64,000 nucleotides of DNA from Candidatus Melainabacteria bacterium (GTDB lineage: Bacteria > Cyanobacteriota > Vampirovibrionia > 2-02-FULL-35-15): contig JAHFBF010000004.1 of assembly GCA_023250195.1 (NCBI GenBank), positions 193,675 through 257,674 on the forward strand, in the 5' to 3' direction. Numbering within the stretch: the first letter of the stretch is position 1; each line of letters starts with the position of its first letter. Position numbers and translations under genes: made by a program. Under the pieces are notes generated by a model, which did not search any database, was not told the origin of the DNA, and was given only the letters and a program-made list of their open reading frames with translations. Shown piece after piece: positions 60,899-64,000 of the stretch.

Positions 60899-61687
60899 AT
60901 GTTACCTGTGTTTACGATAGAACTAAAAGGTAAAACAGTTGTAATTACCGGTGCAAGTCAGGGCATTGGCGAAGCAATCGCTGAGATATTTGCCGAGAGT
61001 GGTGCAGAAGTTGTTTTACTGGCTAGAAATGAAAGTAAGTTAAAGAAAAATGTAAATAAGTTCCTTGAAAAAGGATTGAAAGCAAAATATTTTGTTCTAG
61101 ATGTTGCAAAACCAACAGAAGTTGAAAAGGTCTTTAAAGAAATCGGACATGTTGAGATTTTAGTTAATAATGCAGGCATTCATTTAAATGAAACTATTGC
61201 AGACACAGATATAAATAAGTGGAAAGAATTACTGGAGATAAATCTTAATGGTGCACTGTATTGTTCAAAAGCGGTTATCAAACAAATGATAAAAAATAAG
61301 TATGGAAGAGTAATAAATATATCTTCAATTTGTGGAAAAACAGGCTATGAATTTTGTGGAGCCTACAATGCATCAAAATTTGCTTTAATTGGACTTACAC
61401 AGACATTAGCTCAAGAAGTTGCCAGGGATAAAATCACTGTTAATGCTATCTGTCCCGGCTGGATTGAAACCCCAATGGCAGAAGAGGTTTTTCATGATGA
61501 AAAATATGCAAAGTATCACCAGATTCCAGTTGAAGAACTTAAAACAACTTCTCTTGAAGCAGTACCCATTGGACGATATATTCATCCTAAAGAAGTAGCT
61601 TATTTAGCTTTGTATTTAGCTAGTGATTATGCAAGCGCTATTACCGGCCAAGCAATAAATATTTGTGGTGGACTATGTATGCATTAA
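60899..61687 (+). CDS. Short-chain dehydrogenase/reductase (3-oxoacyl/acetoacetyl-CoA reductase-like)
   Basis: A 262-aa SDR: TGASQGIGEAIAE for the dinucleotide, LVNNAGIHLNE, catalytic S in INISSICGKTG and YNASKFAL (Tyr/Lys), NAICPGWIETPMAEEV, and ITGQAINICGG. Substrate is not fixed by sequence; FabG/PhaB- or 3-hydroxybutyrate-dehydrogenase-like reactions are possible, the latter pairing with the thiolase at 55531. Confidence 0.9.
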   Translation: MLPVFTIELKGKTVVITGASQGIGEAIAEIFAESGAEVVLLARNESKLKKNVNKFLEKGLKAKYFVLDVAKPTEVEKVFKEIGHVEILVNNAGIHLNETIADTDINKWKELLEINLNGALYCSKAVIKQMIKNKYGRVINISSICGKTGYEFCGAYNASKFALIGLTQTLAQEVARDKITVNAICPGWIETPMAEEVFHDEKYAKYHQIPVEELKTTSLEAVPIGRYIHPKEVAYLALYLASDYASAITGQAINICGGLCMH

Positions 61688-61716
61688 GTGAAGATTTTCT
61701 GTAAGAGTAGGTAGTA

Positions 61717-61756
61717 AAATAACTGAGGAGTCTGTGCAGTAGCTCCGAAGCGTTAT
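61717..61756. repeat. Short interspersed element, family B
   Basis: aaataactgaggagtctgtg then cagtagctccgaagcgtta matches, in reverse, the aacgcctcg...gctacgcagactcctt part at 24860-24890. It ends within the last codon of the next gene. Confidence 0.55.
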
Positions 61757-62997
61757 ACAAGACATTTGTGATGGGCTATGTGTGCATTAATAGTACTAAT
61801 TTCATCTGATACAGGGGCATATATTTTAGCAGCTAAGGCATTAGGATCTAAATTATAAGGAATATATCTGCGTAATTTCTCTACCAATAGATCCGGAAAC
61901 ATATCAACCATTTTTAATCCTGCATCTATAGCAGCATTGCCTGAAGGATATCTATGAGTAGCTGGCTGTCCATTTATAGGAGCACCATAGCAGTCAATTC
62001 CAAATTCTCTTTTTACTGTTTTTATTAATTCAGGTACAGATGAATCTCCCACACCGCAAACACTTCCAGAATGGCATGTTTTTATTACAAGCACTTTTGC
62101 ACCTTTTGCCTTTAACCCAGATAAAAAATCATTATAATCAGGCACAATGTCTGTTACATCAAGCACTTCTACTGTATTCAAATTAGCTGGAGGACCTATT
62201 TTTTCATCAAATTCACCGGTCAATCTTTGTATTTTTTGATCTCTTTGATCTCTAAGCTTAATATAATAAGGATCATACTTAGAAGCAAATCCAGGTTCAA
62301 TTCCATTCCAGGGCAGTATAACCAGCTCATCAGCAAGAATAAGCTGGGAAATCTCTACTTCCTTTACGCCCACCATTGTATTTGACTGAACATAGATATT
62401 TACTTCATCTTGATATTTAAGTAATTCAGGTGCTTTTACAGCTCTATCAATAATATTTGGAACGTCAGAATCTGGTTCATTAACACATTTCATACTATGG
62501 AGAAAAATTAAATCTATACCTCTCTGTAACATCAATTCTCTTAGCTCTTTATTTTCATTACATTTTTTAACTAATGCAATTAATTTATCTGATCCAGCCA
62601 GCACATAAACTTCTTTTCCAAATTCGGCTGATTTTACAGCTTCAGTTATTCCTTCAATTGCCTTATCCAGATCTTCTATTCGCAAATCTTCACTAAAGCA
62701 TGTAAGAATTCTTCTACTATCGTTCATAGTTAGATAAGCAAATGCATATGTATTCGATTTTAATTGAGCCCTATGCTTATAACGTACGCTGTTAATTAAA
62801 GCATCAGTAAATTCTGCTGGGGTAATAGGTTGGCTTACACCGTCAGCCTTTAAGGTTGAGCCAATAGTTCCTCCAAGCCAGACAGCTTTAGAGCCTTTTA
62901 GATTTTGATATGCTGCATCCCAGGAAGGCCTATTTGTTCTGAGAAAATTAAATACGTGAGAACGTAGTCCAGTGGGTTCAACAACTTGTGTTAACAT
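61753..62997 (-). CDS. Divergent asparaginase-fold protein
   Basis: A 414-aa protein. The N-terminal VWLGGTIGSTLK (T44) resembles the first catalytic motif of type I/II asparaginases (TGGTIAx). The C-terminal third (about 290-395) follows the asparaginase C-domain: VEVLDVTDIVPDY, LVIKTCHSGSVCGVG, GIDCYGAPINGQPATHRYPSG, AAIDAGLKMVDMFPDLLVEKL. The second catalytic motif HGTDT is not recognisable; YVLAGSDKL stands in its place. It may have another amidase-like or a non-catalytic role. Single gene. Confidence 0.65.
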   Translation of the reverse strand: MLTQVVEPTGLRSHVFNFLRTNRPSWDAAYQNLKGSKAVWLGGTIGSTLKADGVSQPITPAEFTDALINSVRYKHRAQLKSNTYAFAYLTMNDSRRILTCFSEDLRIEDLDKAIEGITEAVKSAEFGKEVYVLAGSDKLIALVKKCNENKELRELMLQRGIDLIFLHSMKCVNEPDSDVPNIIDRAVKAPELLKYQDEVNIYVQSNTMVGVKEVEISQLILADELVILPWNGIEPGFASKYDPYYIKLRDQRDQKIQRLTGEFDEKIGPPANLNTVEVLDVTDIVPDYNDFLSGLKAKGAKVLVIKTCHSGSVCGVGDSSVPELIKTVKREFGIDCYGAPINGQPATHRYPSGNAAIDAGLKMVDMFPDLLVEKLRRYIPYNLDPNALAAKIYAPVSDEISTINAHIAHHKCLV

Positions 62998-63124
62998 GCA
63001 GTTTAGTATAGCAATGTAAAAGGTTAATGAAAAATCTCTAAGATTAAATTTTTCTAATATTCTGCGAAGACGGGAAAAGTTAAAAGATTATAAAAACAAG
63101 TCTTAACTGTTGGTATGATTGGAT

Positions 63125-64000
63125 TTAAAGACTTTTATCCCCGGGCTTAGGTGGAGGAAATATTCTAACTCTCCTGGCAGGTTCCTGACCAATACTTAAA
63201 CTGTCAAGTTTATACTGCTCAATTAATTCATGCTGAAGTTTCCGTATCTTTGCATTTCTAGGGGTTAAATCAATCGCTTTTTCAGCGTCCATAACTTTGT
63301 CTATAGCAACACGAACTTCTTCCAGAGCACCTTCTTTATCTAAAGAATGATTAACATCAAGCTCTACAGTAAAATCACTGACTATATCAGGAAAAAGTTC
63401 TTTAAGTGCTTTTTGAATACCTTCAATAGTATTGTTTTTTACTACATACAAAGGTGTCTTATGTTTTTTTGCCAGTTCTAAAATTTTTGCACCCTGTTTC
63501 GCATAATTTTTCAATGCAAAAATTACAGTTGCTTCATCGATTGTCCTGGAAATACTTGCCGGAAGTTCAAGTGTTTGTATAACTCTCTCCAGCTGTCCTC
63601 TGCTGACTGCATAAGGGTAAATGCTTACAGTCGGCAGTGGTGTATTGGTAGAAGAAAATGAAACTCCATGTGATGTAAGAGTTTCCTTCTTTGTTAGAAT
63701 TTCTACTTTTCCAGTTTCTTTATCTAGCTTCCTGATTTCAGGGAAAAGAGCTCTACCTCTTAAAAGCTCGTCTACAGCACTTGCTACATCTTTGTGAATT
63801 GCAAGTCTTTGATGATCAAGAATTTCAATTGCAATATGAAAAGTAGGTTCTGCAGCTCTCTCTAAAATCGTTTTTTGTGTCCCACGTCTTTTAGCTTCTT
63901 CATCTCCAAGTGTTACTGTTTGAATTCCACCAACCAGATCAGAGAGCACAGGATTTTTTAAAAGATTTTCTAAAGCATTTCCATGAGCAGTTCCAATGAG
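63125..64000 (-). CDS. AAA+/R3H-domain nucleic-acid-binding protein (Ycf45-like), 5' end cut by the window
   Basis: The frame stays open to the right edge: 17 codons beyond the GTG at 63949 read LIGTAHGNALENLLKNP, which continues smoothly into VLSDLVGGIQTVTLGDEEAKRRGTQKT. This is the end of the AAA+ ATPase domain of the Ycf45/SpoIIIAA-like proteins of cyanobacteria and plastids. The C-terminus LQHELIEQYKLDSLSIGQEPARRVRI is an R3H domain that binds single-stranded nucleic acid. At least 291 residues visible; the Walker motifs are outside the window. Confidence 0.88.
   Translation of the reverse strand, partial: LIGTAHGNALENLLKNPVLSDLVGGIQTVTLGDEEAKRRGTQKTILERAAEPTFHIAIEILDHQRLAIHKDVASAVDELLRGRALFPEIRKLDKETGKVEILTKKETLTSHGVSFSSTNTPLPTVSIYPYAVSRGQLERVIQTLELPASISRTIDEATVIFALKNYAKQGAKILELAKKHKTPLYVVKNNTIEGIQKALKELFPDIVSDFTVELDVNHSLDKEGALEEVRVAIDKVMDAEKAIDLTPRNAKIRKLQHELIEQYKLDSLSIGQEPARRVRIFPPPKPGDKSL

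Overview
The window looks like a chromosomal stretch of a flagellated, Gram-negative, AT-rich relative of Cyanobacteria, most likely non-photosynthetic Melainabacteria/Vampirovibrionia; I infer this from gene content and have run no search. The markers are a ThiD2-ThiE fusion for thiamine, the archaeal/cyanobacterial type of CobT-like protein beside CobS, a Ycf45-like AAA+/R3H protein cut by the right edge, a GyrA C-terminal box of the [10 protein letters not shown] type that I remember from cyanobacteria and plastids, and a small beta-helix protein that tracks the gamma-carbonic-anhydrase domain of CcmM. LpxB and a heptose kinase imply a lipopolysaccharide outer membrane. No photosynthesis gene is visible.

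Layout. 1-5082: minus-strand Tad/Flp pilus block (VWA TadG-like protein, two TadE-like pseudopilins, CpaB, prepilin peptidase, three 53-aa Flp pilins), without the ATPase. 5415-8637: exopolysaccharide tyrosine autokinase and export protein. 8644-10306: cysteine desulfurase and Rrf2 regulator. 10445-14480: flagellar export/switch operon (FliN/FliM-like, FliO-like, FliP, FliQ with a long extra tail, FliR). 14759-18228: two SPFH proteins, HisZ, HisG. 18366-22368: CcmM-like protein, TyrA, PdxJ, NagZ. 22464-24787: FliJ, FliK-like and FlgF/FlgG-like flagellar genes. 24969-33063: CarA, two unknown proteins, GlmU-type acetyltransferase, CobT/CobS/HisD, CDF transporter, SurE. 33172-34269: small membrane proteins and a HTH/zinc-ribbon protein. 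34380-45604: GyrA, DeoC, DnaQ-like exonuclease, RarA, LpxB, uracil-DNA glycosylase, ArgJ, PilO-like protein, L13, S9, RNase D. 45725-53003: HEAT-repeat protein, ThiD2-ThiE, heptose kinase, TrpG/PabA, a secreted protein of fifteen 28-residue repeats, AnmK. 53072-64000: malate dehydrogenase, thiolase, RlmD, SDR reductase, and large unfamiliar proteins including one with an HEENH motif and one asparaginase-like.

The genome is riddled with small interspersed repeats. The most striking are 28-bp palindromes of the form GTA...TAC that lie inside genes without breaking the reading frame (TyrA, NagZ, ThiE twice, the heptose kinase, AnmK) as well as between genes. Larger MITE-like elements with ends like cacGTCATTGCGAGGAGG fill many intergenic gaps, one is nested around a second element, and one supplies the last codons and stop of RarA. 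Related elements separate fliO, fliP and fliQ, genes that are normally tightly packed. No tRNA, rRNA, CRISPR array, transposase or prophage gene was seen.
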